Source of the DNA: Vreelandella glaciei
GTDB taxonomy: Bacteria; Pseudomonadota; Gammaproteobacteria; Pseudomonadales; Halomonadaceae
Direction: 5' to 3'
DNA length: 63,352 nt
NCBI RefSeq assembly: GCF_013415125.1
Contig: NZ_JACCDE010000032.1
Location: 1-63,352 of the forward strand
The position numbers and the translations under genes are program-made. Each line of letters begins with the position of its first letter. The stretch's first letter is position 1. Below, one piece after another: positions 35,588 through 43,348 of this stretch. The notes beneath the pieces were generated by a model, which worked only from the letters and a program-made list of their open reading frames with translations, was not told where the DNA came from and searched no databases.

Positions 35588-36358
35588 GTGACGTCATCTC
35601 TCAGCAAGCCAGCTGCTCGCCCCAGTATCGCCGAATACCTCGCCGAGGAGATCTTCGGCGGGCGCTATCACCCCGGCGACCTTGTGCCGCGTGAAATGGA
35701 TCTATGCGAACGCTTTGCGATCAATCGCTCGGCGGTGCGCAGCGACCTGCGCCAACTGGTGGAGGCGGGCATTATCGAGCGTATCTCTGGGCACGGCTCC
35801 AAAGTGCGCGAGTATTCAGAGTGGCATATTCTCGACGCTCAGGTGACCGACTGGCTGACCCGCTACGCCGCCCCCAATCCGGAAATACAGCGCGAAATCC
35901 TCGCCTTTCGTTTGGATGTAGAACCCTATGTGGCGATGACCGCCGCCAAGCGCGCCAAGGCGCGGGATCTGGTTGCCATCGAAGAAGCCTTTGAAGGGTT
36001 AGGGCAGAACCTGCGCAACGCTACCTGCGAAGAGGAGCGGCGGCTGCATAGCGAGTGCGATGTTGCCTTCCATGAGGCGATCTTCAAAGCGACCCACAAT
36101 ATTGTCTGGGCGCAGCTATCGCATATCCTGCGGCCCTCTATCTTTATGCTGGTATCCATGTCCAACGAGAATGCCGTTGACCCCGATGAAAGCCTGGAGC
36201 GTCATCGTCAGCTGATGGAGAGCATTCGCCTGCGCCGCCCCCGCGAAGCATTTTTAGCGGCTCAGGCTGTATTGGCGGGCACCGCCGCTGCGTTGGGCTT
36301 AGAGCACAGCGCCAGCTCACTGGGCCGCAGTGTCGAGTTGCCTCATAACACGCATTGA
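35588..36358 (+). CDS. FadR-subfamily GntR regulator of the pentonate locus
   Basis: A 256-residue regulator with a GntR winged helix (IAEYLAEEIFGGRYHPGDLVPREMDLCERFAINRSAVRSDLRQL, about 14-57) and an FCD domain with metal-type ligands (FRLDVEPYVAMTAA, SECDVAFHEAIFKATHN, SLERHRQLMESI). It starts with GTG at 35588. It lies between the two divergent promoter regions that share a 23-bp palindromic element and is the best candidate to bind it, with an aldonate or keto-deoxy acid as effector. Confidence 0.88.
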   Translation: MTSSLSKPAARPSIAEYLAEEIFGGRYHPGDLVPREMDLCERFAINRSAVRSDLRQLVEAGIIERISGHGSKVREYSEWHILDAQVTDWLTRYAAPNPEIQREILAFRLDVEPYVAMTAAKRAKARDLVAIEEAFEGLGQNLRNATCEEERRLHSECDVAFHEAIFKATHNIVWAQLSHILRPSIFMLVSMSNENAVDPDESLERHRQLMESIRLRRPREAFLAAQAVLAGTAAALGLEHSASSLGRSVELPHNTH

Positions 36359-36405
36359 CCCCTGACCCCTCTTAGCCACTTTCAGTTAAGCGATTTTGGG
36401 TTCGT

Positions 36406-36456
36406 TTCTTCCTTTAAAGCGATTCTTCCTTTAAAACGATTTTTCCCTTAAAACAA
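36406..36456. repeat. three tandem 17-bp repeats
   Basis: Three adjacent 17-base units start at 36406, 36423 and 36440. The first two differ at one base (TTCTTCCTTTAAA-G/A-CGA), and the third is more diverged. They end 11 bp before the aldose dehydrogenase start, so they lie in its leader or promoter. A related word TTAAGCGATTTTGG occurs just upstream at about 36386. Confidence 0.7.
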
Positions 36457-36466
36457 AGGCAAGCGT

Positions 36467-37408
36467 ATGTCTGACTTCAGCTCTGGCTTTAAGCTCGGCC
36501 TGGTGGGCGTGGGCAAGATTGTTCGCGACCAACACCTACCGGCAATCGCCGCTACTCCAAACTGCCACCTTGTTGCCACGGCAGACCCCCACGCCTCACT
36601 GCCGGATCTACCCGCTTATCAAGGCCTGGAGGCGATGCTTGACGCACATCCTGACGTTACCGCCGTCGCCATTTGTACACCAACGCACCTGCGCTATTCA
36701 CAGGCGCGAGCAGCGTTGATGCGCGGTAAACATGTACTGCTGGAAAAACCGCCAGGGGCGACGTTAAGTGAAGTAGAGGACTTAATTGCCTGCGCTAAGC
36801 AACAAGGCGTCAGCCTGTTCGCAGCTTGGCATTCGCGCTTTGCGCCCGGCGTAGCGCACGCACAGCAGTGGTTAGCCGACCGTCAGGTGCAGCGGGTTGA
36901 GATCGAGTGGAAGGAGGATGTGCGGGTGTGGCATCCGGGTCAGGCATGGATCTGGCAGCCTGGTGGCATGGGCGTGTTTGATCCCGGTATTAACGCGCTG
37001 TCGATTGCGACCGAAATCCTACCTCAACCGTTTTTTCTGCAACAAGCGCGGCTGCTAGTGCCGAGCAATGCGCAAACGCCGATTGCGGCGGAGCTCTCCT
37101 TTACAGACCCTGAAGGCGCAGCCATTGCGGCAGCCTTTGACTTTCGTCAGAGCGGTCCGCCCACCTGGGATATGCATGTCGAGAGTAGTGATGGCAGTCG
37201 CTTGAGTCTTACCCAAGGCGGCTGCTGCTTGATGATTGACGGCGAGCTCGTGGTGGAAGCCGAAGAGCGCGAGTACCAAGGCCTCTACGCACGTTTTGCT
37301 GAGCTAATCACAAGCAGGCGCAGCGAGGTGGATGTTGCCCCGCTGCGCCAAGTCGCCGATGCGTTTCTATACGGTCATCGAGAAACCACCGACGCCTTCA
37401 TTGAGTAA
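36467..37408 (+). CDS. aldose 1-dehydrogenase (L-arabinose/D-galactose type, Gfo/Idh/MocA)
   Basis: A 313-residue Gfo/Idh/MocA oxidoreductase resembling Azospirillum L-arabinose 1-dehydrogenase and Pseudomonas D-galactose 1-dehydrogenase: LGLVGVGKIVRDQHLPAIAA (Rossmann), LLEKPPGATLSEVE (EKP catalytic Lys), WHSRFAPGV, WKEDVRVWHPGQAWIWQPGG, GVFDPGINALSIAT and VPSNAQTPIAAEL. It would make L-arabinono-lactone with NAD(P), feeding the L-arabinonate dehydratase at 43349. No lactonase is found in the window, so ring opening would be spontaneous or encoded elsewhere. Confidence 0.88.
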   Translation: MSDFSSGFKLGLVGVGKIVRDQHLPAIAATPNCHLVATADPHASLPDLPAYQGLEAMLDAHPDVTAVAICTPTHLRYSQARAALMRGKHVLLEKPPGATLSEVEDLIACAKQQGVSLFAAWHSRFAPGVAHAQQWLADRQVQRVEIEWKEDVRVWHPGQAWIWQPGGMGVFDPGINALSIATEILPQPFFLQQARLLVPSNAQTPIAAELSFTDPEGAAIAAAFDFRQSGPPTWDMHVESSDGSRLSLTQGGCCLMIDGELVVEAEEREYQGLYARFAELITSRRSEVDVAPLRQVADAFLYGHRETTDAFIE

Positions 37409-37427
37409 CGTCTTGAGTGACGCTGGT

Positions 37428-39002
37428 TTATTCACGCTTACCATCGACCAAGCGTGATACGCCAGCCGGGTTACCATCACGAATCGCCTCAGGCAGCAGG
37501 CCTTCCGGCAGCGCCTGGTAGCACACCGGGCGCAGGAAGCGGAAGATCGCCGCGCTGCCCACCGAGGTGGTGCGTGAATCTGACGTCGCCGGATAAGGGC
37601 CGCCGTGTACCATGGCGTGGCATACTTCTACGCCCGTCGGCCAGCCGTTGGCCAGAATGCGTCCCGCCTTGCGCTCTAGCGTCGGCAGCAGTTGCTTGGC
37701 AGTCGCCAAGTCACCGTCATCCATCTGCAGCGTAATGGTGAGCTGGCCTTCCAGCTGAGCCGCCACACGGGCCACTTCCTGAGCATCGGCACAGGCGATG
37801 ACCAGCGATGTGGAGCCGAACACCTCTTCTTGTAACGCCGGGTCACTCAGGAACGCCTCCGCCTGGGTAACGAATAGGCCCGCTTGGCAGGGGTGCGCTG
37901 TCTCACCGGCCTGACCACGCGCCACCTCGGTGACCTTGTCATGGCTGTCGAGCCGACTAACGCCCTGCTGATAAGCATCATGAATACCCGGCGTCAGCAT
38001 GGTTTGGCCTGCACTACCCTTAACAGCTTCACCGGCCGCCGCAACAAAGGCATCCAGCTCAGGGCCTTCCACCGCAATGACCAGCCCAGGGTTGGTGCAG
38101 AACTGCCCAGCGCCCATGTTGAGCGAGCCGACAAACCCTTCGGCAATCGCTTTACCGCGCGCCTTGAGCGCTTCCGGCAGCAGAAACACCGGGTTGATCG
38201 AACTCATTTCAGCGTAGACCGGGATCGGCTGTGGCCGCGCTTGGGCGGTGGCCATCAATGCCGTGCCACCGCTGCGTGAACCGGTAAAGCCAACGGCTTG
38301 AATACGCGGGTCAGCGACCAGTGCCTGACCGATCTCGCGGCCCGAGCCAAACAGCAGCGAGAAAACGCCCTCAGGGAGTTCGCATTTGGCCACGGCGCGC
38401 TGAATGGCGCGGCCTACCAGCTCGGAAGTGCCGGGGTGGGCAGAGTGACCTTTGACCACGACCGGGCAGCCAGCCGCCAGCGCAGAGGCGGTATCGCCAC
38501 CGGCCACACTGAAGGCGAGCGGGAAGTTGCTGGCGCCAAACACCGCCACCGGGCCTAGCCCTATATGGCGCTGACGCAAGTCGGCGCGGGGCAGCGGCTC
38601 ACGGGCGGGCATGGCCGGATCGATACGCACATCCAGCCACTCTCCGGCGCGTACTACCGAGGCGAACAGACGAAGCTGGCCACAGGTACGGCCACGTTCG
38701 CCTTCTATACGCGGGCGGGGCAGGCCGGTTTCGGCCATGGCGCGCTCAACCAGCTCATCACCGATCCCTTCGATTTCAGCGGCAATCGTCTCAAGAAACG
38801 TTGCCCGCGCCTCTAGGCCGGTTTCGCGATAGCTATCAAATGCTGCCTCGGCTAATGCACAGGCCTGTTCGACTTCGGCTTTGCTGCCGCCGGGGTAGGC
38901 GGGGCTTAGCGTTTCACCGGTGGCTGGATTAACGGCTTGAATGTCAGCCTGTTGGCCGCTAACGGCCTGCTGACCAATCAGTAGTTTGCCTTCCAAATTC
39001 AT
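37428..39002 (-). CDS. 2-oxoglutarate semialdehyde (2,5-dioxovalerate) dehydrogenase
   Basis: A 524-residue aldehyde dehydrogenase of the KGSADH branch. The oxyanion Asn is in [27 protein letters not shown], the cofactor loop is [11 protein letters not shown], the general base is in [13 protein letters not shown], and the catalytic Cys is in [10 protein letters not shown]. It performs the last step of the oxidative pentose route, converting 2-oxoglutarate semialdehyde to 2-oxoglutarate. It lies downstream of the AraD1-type dehydratase on the minus strand and converges with the aldose dehydrogenase gene. AGGAGG precedes the ATG. Confidence 0.92.
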   Translation of the reverse strand: MNLEGKLLIGQQAVSGQQADIQAVNPATGETLSPAYPGGSKAEVEQACALAEAAFDSYRETGLEARATFLETIAAEIEGIGDELVERAMAETGLPRPRIEGERGRTCGQLRLFASVVRAGEWLDVRIDPAMPAREPLPRADLRQRHIGLGPVAVFGASNFPLAFSVAGGDTASALAAGCPVVVKGHSAHPGTSELVGRAIQRAVAKCELPEGVFSLLFGSGREIGQALVADPRIQAVGFTGSRSGGTALMATAQARPQPIPVYAEMSSINPVFLLPEALKARGKAIAEGFVGSLNMGAGQFCTNPGLVIAVEGPELDAFVAAAGEAVKGSAGQTMLTPGIHDAYQQGVSRLDSHDKVTEVARGQAGETAHPCQAGLFVTQAEAFLSDPALQEEVFGSTSLVIACADAQEVARVAAQLEGQLTITLQMDDGDLATAKQLLPTLERKAGRILANGWPTGVEVCHAMVHGGPYPATSDSRTTSVGSAAIFRFLRPVCYQALPEGLLPEAIRDGNPAGVSRLVDGKRE

Positions 39003-39032
39003 ATAACCTCCTGCTGGTGCTAAAAAATGGTA

Positions 39033-39088
39033 TTAAAGCGGTTGTGTTAAAAAGACTGTGTTACAAAGACTGAGTTAAAGCGATTGAA
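39033..39088. repeat. four degenerate tandem 14-bp repeats
   Basis: Units start at 39033, 39047, 39061 and 39075, each of the form TTA(A/C)A(A/G)(A/C)G(A/G)(G/C)TTGTG-like. The last unit contains the stop codon of the AraD1-type gene. They fill most of the 72-bp gap before the semialdehyde dehydrogenase gene. The outer units contain TTAAAGCGRTTG, close to the core of the 17-bp repeats at 36406. Confidence 0.6.
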
Positions 39089-40061
39089 CGGTCACCGCCG
39101 GTGCGTCTGCCTCTACCTGAAGCGGATTGCGCAGAGCCCGGCCAAACTCGTTAATATGGATCTCAAAGCGGTCGCCTTCGCGTACGTTGATGTTGTCAGC
39201 AAAGCTTAGCGTAGCAGTGCCGAAAAAATGTACGTGGATATCGCCAGGGCGCCGGAAACCTGGGTACTTAAAGTGATGGTATTCAAGGTTGGCCAGGCTG
39301 TGAGCCATGTTGGCCTCGCCGGTCAAAAAAGGCTTTTCCCATACGGACTCGCCGTTGCGTTGAATCGAGCTAGAGCCTTCTAAATGGGCTGGCAGCTCGC
39401 CAATCAATAGCTCGGGCCCAAAGCTGCAGGCGCGTAGCTTGGAGTGAGCCAGCCATAAATAATTGAAGCGCTCGGTGACATGGTCAGAAAACTCGTTGCC
39501 CAGCGCGTACCCGACTCTCCAGGGTAGACCGTCCTTGCCAATAACGTAAAGGCCGGCCAGTTCGGGTTCCTCGCCTGCATCCTGAGCGAACGCTGGCGAC
39601 GGGATCGCTGCTTCCGGTGCTACCACACACTGGCCATCACCTTTGTAGAACCACTCCGGTTGCGCGCCGATCTCGCCCGCGTTGGGTTTGCCGCCTTCCA
39701 CTCCTAGCTTAAACATACGCATGGAGTCGGTTAGGTCTTCTTCCGCGGCTTGGGCTTTTGCGTGCATTGCCGAGCGGGTGTCGGCACTGCCCAGGTGGGT
39801 GAGGCCAGTGCCGGTCACCAAACAGTGCGCTGGATCGGAATGGGTCAATGGCGGCAGCAGGTGCTTATCGTCTACTAACGCTTGGTAATCCAAACGCGTG
39901 TCGGTCAGCGCGGCGGTCACTGAGTCACTAAGTGACTGACCCGCGTTAATAGCTCGATTGGCGAGCGTATAGGTGTCGCAGTCGAGCAGCCTAACTTGCT
40001 GTTCACTCTCTACCAGCGCGGCGCGAACCTGGCCTTGGTAGTCACACTGAATCAGTCGCAT
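39075..40061 (-). CDS. AraD1/GguC-type FAH-superfamily 2-keto-3-deoxy-pentonate dehydratase
   Basis: A 328-residue protein of the AraD1 (GguC-like) branch of the fumarylacetoacetate hydrolase superfamily: GTGLTHLGSADTRSAMH at about 83-99, FKLGVEGGKP, EPELAGLYVIG (metal ligands), GNEFSDHVTERFNYLWLAHSKLR, and a C-terminal GDRFEIHINEFGRALRNPL. It would dehydrate 2-keto-3-deoxy-L-arabinonate (or the D form) to 2-oxoglutarate semialdehyde, directly before the dehydrogenase encoded downstream. Together with the XylX-like protein the window has two FAH-type dehydratases, which may split the L and D enantiomers. AAGGAG precedes the ATG. Confidence 0.83.
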   Translation of the reverse strand: MRLIQCDYQGQVRAALVESEQQVRLLDCDTYTLANRAINAGQSLSDSVTAALTDTRLDYQALVDDKHLLPPLTHSDPAHCLVTGTGLTHLGSADTRSAMHAKAQAAEEDLTDSMRMFKLGVEGGKPNAGEIGAQPEWFYKGDGQCVVAPEAAIPSPAFAQDAGEEPELAGLYVIGKDGLPWRVGYALGNEFSDHVTERFNYLWLAHSKLRACSFGPELLIGELPAHLEGSSSIQRNGESVWEKPFLTGEANMAHSLANLEYHHFKYPGFRRPGDIHVHFFGTATLSFADNINVREGDRFEIHINEFGRALRNPLQVEADAPAVTVQSL

Positions 40062-40095
40062 AGTGATCTCCTTATGAAACCTATTGTAGTCGTTA

Positions 40096-41397
40096 TCAAA
40101 GCGGCCAGATGGCGAGTTGCGGCCACATCAATAGCGCCGCGAGTACACACAGCTGAATAGCCATAAAGGGCAGTACGGATAGGTAAATATCCTTCAGGCT
40201 GATATCCGGGGGTGCCACGCTTTTAAGGTAGAAAGCGGCGGGCCCGAAGGGCGGTGACAAGAACGACACCTGCATATTGACGGCGAACAGAATGCCAAAC
40301 CAGATCGGGTCGAAACCGAGCTGAATAACGATGGGGAGAAAGATTGGCAGGGCCAGCATGGCAATCCCGATCCAATCGAGGAATAGCCCTAGCACCAGCA
40401 TAATCGCCATCATTACCAGGATAATCACAATCGGCGCTACATCAAGCCCCAGAATCAAGCTTGAGACAAAGCGGTTGCCCCCCATCAGGTTATAGACCCC
40501 CACCAGAGCGGCGGCACCGATGCCGATCCAGATGATCATGCCGCAGGTATTCATGGTTTGGCCGAGGCTGTGATGCAGCATGCCTGGGGTGAATTCGCCG
40601 CGAATAATGGTGGCAAGCAATACGCCGAAGACGCCCATGGCCGCTGCTTCGGTGACCGAGGCGACCCCGCCGTAGATAGTGCCTAGCACCAAAAAGGCAA
40701 TCAGCCCAGGCAGCAAAATGGCTTTCGCCGCATCCAGCTTGGTGGCGAAGGGGTTATCTTGAGCATTTTTATCCAACGGCGGCCCTAGGGCTGGATTTTT
40801 TAAGCAGCGCACCAGTACATAGGCAATATAAGAGCCCATCAGAATCACCGCTGGCGTCACGGCCGCGGCGAACAGGTCGGCAATCGATACGCTGGCGATC
40901 AGGCCGTAGATAATCAGTACGATTGAGGGCGGCATCATGGTGCCCAGGGCGCCACCGGCACACACTACCCCGATGGAGAGATGCTTGTCATAGCCGAGAC
41001 GCAGCATTTGCGGCAACGCCAAAATACCTAGCAGTACGATTTCACCGCCGATAATGCCCGAGAGTGCAGCCAGGAAAAACGCCACGACGATGGTTTGCAC
41101 AGCAACGCCGCCCGGCAAGCGGCCAGCGAAAACGCGCATGGCGTTGAACAGATCTTTAGCGATGCCGGATCGATCCAGCAGCGATGCCATCAACACGAAC
41201 ATGGGCACCGCTACCAGCGAATACTCGGTGATAAAACCATAGACGCGGCTGGTAACTAGCGGCAGCGCCGCTTCGCCGAACCAGCCGAAGGTGAACGCCA
41301 TCGCCACCAAGCCGGTAATGAACGCCAGCGGCAGACCGGTGATCAGCAGCGCGAAAATTGCCCCTACCATGAGGATCGTTGCGGTTGAGATATCCAT
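40096..41397 (-). CDS. TRAP large permease (DctM)
   Basis: A 433-residue DctM subunit of a branch different from the other two in the window: GLPLAFITGLVAMAFTFGWFG near the start, LSGIIGGEIVLLGILALPQMLRLGYDKHLSIGVVCAGGALGTMMPPSIVLIIYG in the core, and LSPPFGPAAFYLKSVAP near the end. Its ATG shares one base with the dctQ stop (TGATG). In the pentonate locus it should import L-arabinonate, D-xylonate or similar aldonates. Confidence 0.92.
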   Translation of the reverse strand: MDISTATILMVGAIFALLITGLPLAFITGLVAMAFTFGWFGEAALPLVTSRVYGFITEYSLVAVPMFVLMASLLDRSGIAKDLFNAMRVFAGRLPGGVAVQTIVVAFFLAALSGIIGGEIVLLGILALPQMLRLGYDKHLSIGVVCAGGALGTMMPPSIVLIIYGLIASVSIADLFAAAVTPAVILMGSYIAYVLVRCLKNPALGPPLDKNAQDNPFATKLDAAKAILLPGLIAFLVLGTIYGGVASVTEAAAMGVFGVLLATIIRGEFTPGMLHHSLGQTMNTCGMIIWIGIGAAALVGVYNLMGGNRFVSSLILGLDVAPIVIILVMMAIMLVLGLFLDWIGIAMLALPIFLPIVIQLGFDPIWFGILFAVNMQVSFLSPPFGPAAFYLKSVAPPDISLKDIYLSVLPFMAIQLCVLAALLMWPQLAIWPL

Positions 41398-42005
41398 CAG
41401 CGAGGCTCCTCAGTGGTGTCGGGCTTCGCCTTAAGCGATTGCCACAGGTGCAGGGTGGCCTGGAGGGTCATCAATGCCAGGGCAAATAGAATCATGCCCT
41501 TCACCATGGCGGGAAAGGGCGGATTCCAAGAGGTGCCAGAACGCTCCAGCGACCATTCGCCAAGCGGGTTATGCGACGCTCCCCAGAACATATGAAAAGC
41601 GGCGTAGCTCATTGACAGGCAGAAAATCAGGGTGAGCAGGTCGTTGAAGCGGTCCATCCAGCATTTCAAGCGTGGCCCGGCGCTGTCGTAGAGCACTTTG
41701 ACGCGGATATGACTATTGCGCGCCATGGCCGCTGGTCCGCCCAGCACAAAGATGACGGCGATTAGAAACACCACGGTTTCGTGCACCCACGAGGTCGGGT
41801 TGTTAAAGCCGTAACGCATAAAGACTTCGACGACGCTGATACCCATTGCCACCAGCACCAACCAGGAAACAGCGTGGCCGCCACGTGCGATCAATCGATC
41901 AAGCGCATTACGTTCAGGAGATGCCTTCTCCACCGCTTCGAGGATCCCGGGGAGATCCTGTGTGTCCGGCGAAGAAGATTGATTGTCAGGCGTTTTTTGA
42001 GACAT
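41397..42005 (-). CDS. TRAP small permease (DctQ)
   Basis: A 202-residue DctQ with a long hydrophilic N-terminus (about 40 residues), four hydrophobic segments and NNPTSWVHETVVFLIAVIFVLGG. The extended N-terminus and WGASHNPLGEWSLERSGTSWNPPF loop are typical of the mannitol/chloroaromatic-like TRAP branch. It is preceded by a stable hairpin that separates it from dctP. Confidence 0.9.
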   Translation of the reverse strand: MSQKTPDNQSSSPDTQDLPGILEAVEKASPERNALDRLIARGGHAVSWLVLVAMGISVVEVFMRYGFNNPTSWVHETVVFLIAVIFVLGGPAAMARNSHIRVKVLYDSAGPRLKCWMDRFNDLLTLIFCLSMSYAAFHMFWGASHNPLGEWSLERSGTSWNPPFPAMVKGMILFALALMTLQATLHLWQSLKAKPDTTEEPR

Positions 42006-42020
42006 GGCGCGACTCTACGC

Positions 42021-42050
42021 GCATCGCTCGGGATGTTTCCCGAGCGATGC
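42021..42050 (-). repeat. intercistronic hairpin between dctP and dctQ
   Basis: Perfect 12-bp arms GCATCGCTCGGG (42021-42032) and CCCGAGCGATGC (42039-42050) with loop ATGTTT. There is no T-run on the minus strand, so mRNA stabilisation of the binding-protein message is more likely than full termination. It ends 15 bp before the dctQ start codon. Confidence 0.7.
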
Positions 42051-42102
42051 GTTGGTTAGGTTAATGAGGCAGAGTTGAGAGCAGAGAATTGAGAACAGGG
42101 CG

Positions 42103-43122
42103 TTAGAGCAGATTGCGCGAGCGCAAAAAGGCGGTCGCCGAGTCATAGACTTTCTGGGTCATCTCATTTTCACCCGCCCACTCTTTCCACTCTTGCTCAG
42201 CTGCCGTGCGGAATTTCTGACGCTCTTCTTCAGGCAAGTTGAAGGGATGAACGTCTGGGTCATCCTGAAGCCGCTGCAGGGTCTCAATATCCTGCTCTTT
42301 GAGGCGCGCAATCAGGTCATACGCCATGCCATCAAAGGCAGTATTTAGAGTCGTTTGTAGCTCCTCGGACAGACCATCCCAGATGTCCTTGTTAATCGAG
42401 ACAGCGATCATCGGCATTGAGTGAAAGCCAGGGTAAAGCGGGTAAGGGGCGAAGGCGTGCAGGCCCATGGCGTCGTTATTGGAGAGCACCGTGGAGTCCG
42501 CGGCGTCGATCACACCTTTTTCCAAGCCGGTATACACCTCAGAGCCCGGCAGATTGACGGGCGTGGCGCCAATGCGCTCGAAGATGTTGTAGACCATCCC
42601 TTGTGGAGCGCGGATTTTTAGCCCTTCAAAATCAGCGATGGATTCGATAGGTACCGTGGAGGGTACTGACTCCAGCGGAAAGGTCGCTGCGCTGATCAAA
42701 TGCGCGCCATAAGGTTCGACTAGTTCGTTGTACAGCTCTTCGCCGCCGCCGTACTTCATGTACTCCAAGAAGTCGTAGGGATTCTGCCAAGCGCCAACAA
42801 GGTTGCCGAGCATGCCGAACGCGGGATCCTGGCCAGAGAAGTAACTGGGGTCGGTCATATGACCCTGCAGGATACCGGCACTGACCGCCGAGAGCGTTTC
42901 GGTGGGGCCAACCACGGCGTTAATCGGCATTACCTCAATCTCAACACGGCCATCGGTCATTGCCGTGATCTTATCAGCCCACTCCTGCTTAATCTTAAAG
43001 CTGGGCTCGCCCGAGGTTTCTGACGCCTGAAATTTCCACTCGTACTCGGCCGCCTGAGCCGTTGAAAGGCCGAGCAGCAGCGCTGAGCCAGTGAGTAGCA
43101 AACTGTATTTCGATGTGAGCAT
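42103..43122 (-). CDS. TRAP solute-binding protein (DctP family) of the pentonate locus
   Basis: A 339-residue periplasmic binding protein with signal peptide MLTSKYSLLLTGSALLLGLSTAQA, GLKIRAPQGMVYNIF (substrate Arg), and VYTGLEKGVIDAADSTVLSNN, a branch distinct from the acidic-end DctP proteins elsewhere in the window. ATG 43122 is chosen because GAGGA lies 8 bases upstream; TTG 43137 overlaps that site. It is divergent from the L-arabinonate dehydratase gene, with the shared operator between them, so L-arabinonate is the favoured ligand. Confidence 0.88.
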   Translation of the reverse strand: MLTSKYSLLLTGSALLLGLSTAQAAEYEWKFQASETSGEPSFKIKQEWADKITAMTDGRVEIEVMPINAVVGPTETLSAVSAGILQGHMTDPSYFSGQDPAFGMLGNLVGAWQNPYDFLEYMKYGGGEELYNELVEPYGAHLISAATFPLESVPSTVPIESIADFEGLKIRAPQGMVYNIFERIGATPVNLPGSEVYTGLEKGVIDAADSTVLSNNDAMGLHAFAPYPLYPGFHSMPMIAVSINKDIWDGLSEELQTTLNTAFDGMAYDLIARLKEQDIETLQRLQDDPDVHPFNLPEEERQKFRTAAEQEWKEWAGENEMTQKVYDSATAFLRSRNLL

Positions 43123-43195
43123 GGCACTATTCCTCAAGATTCTTGTTGTGGAGAAAGTGGAGGTGAACGGGGTCAGCGACCCATATGGAAGGAGT

Positions 43196-43240
43196 AATGT
43201 TGAACATTAAGAGCAATTGTTCAACATATACTTTTGTATG
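43196..43240. promoter_or_regulatory. shared pentonate operator, TRAP/araC-type dehydratase copy
   Basis: Two odd palindromes lie 20 bp centre to centre: AATGTT-G-AACATT (43196-43208) and TGTT-C-AACA (43218-43226). The second runs into ATAC-TTTT-GTAT. Bases 43218-43240 are identical to 32642-32664. The extra upstream copy could let two dimers bind on one face of the helix. Confidence 0.7.
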
Positions 43241-43348
43241 GTCGACTATCTTGTGAAGGTGGTTTAGTGTCGTGCAAATTCAAAACAGCCATCGACACAT
43301 ACCACTAGGCCGTCAGCTGTCACCGAACTAAAACAAGGAGTTAACTTC

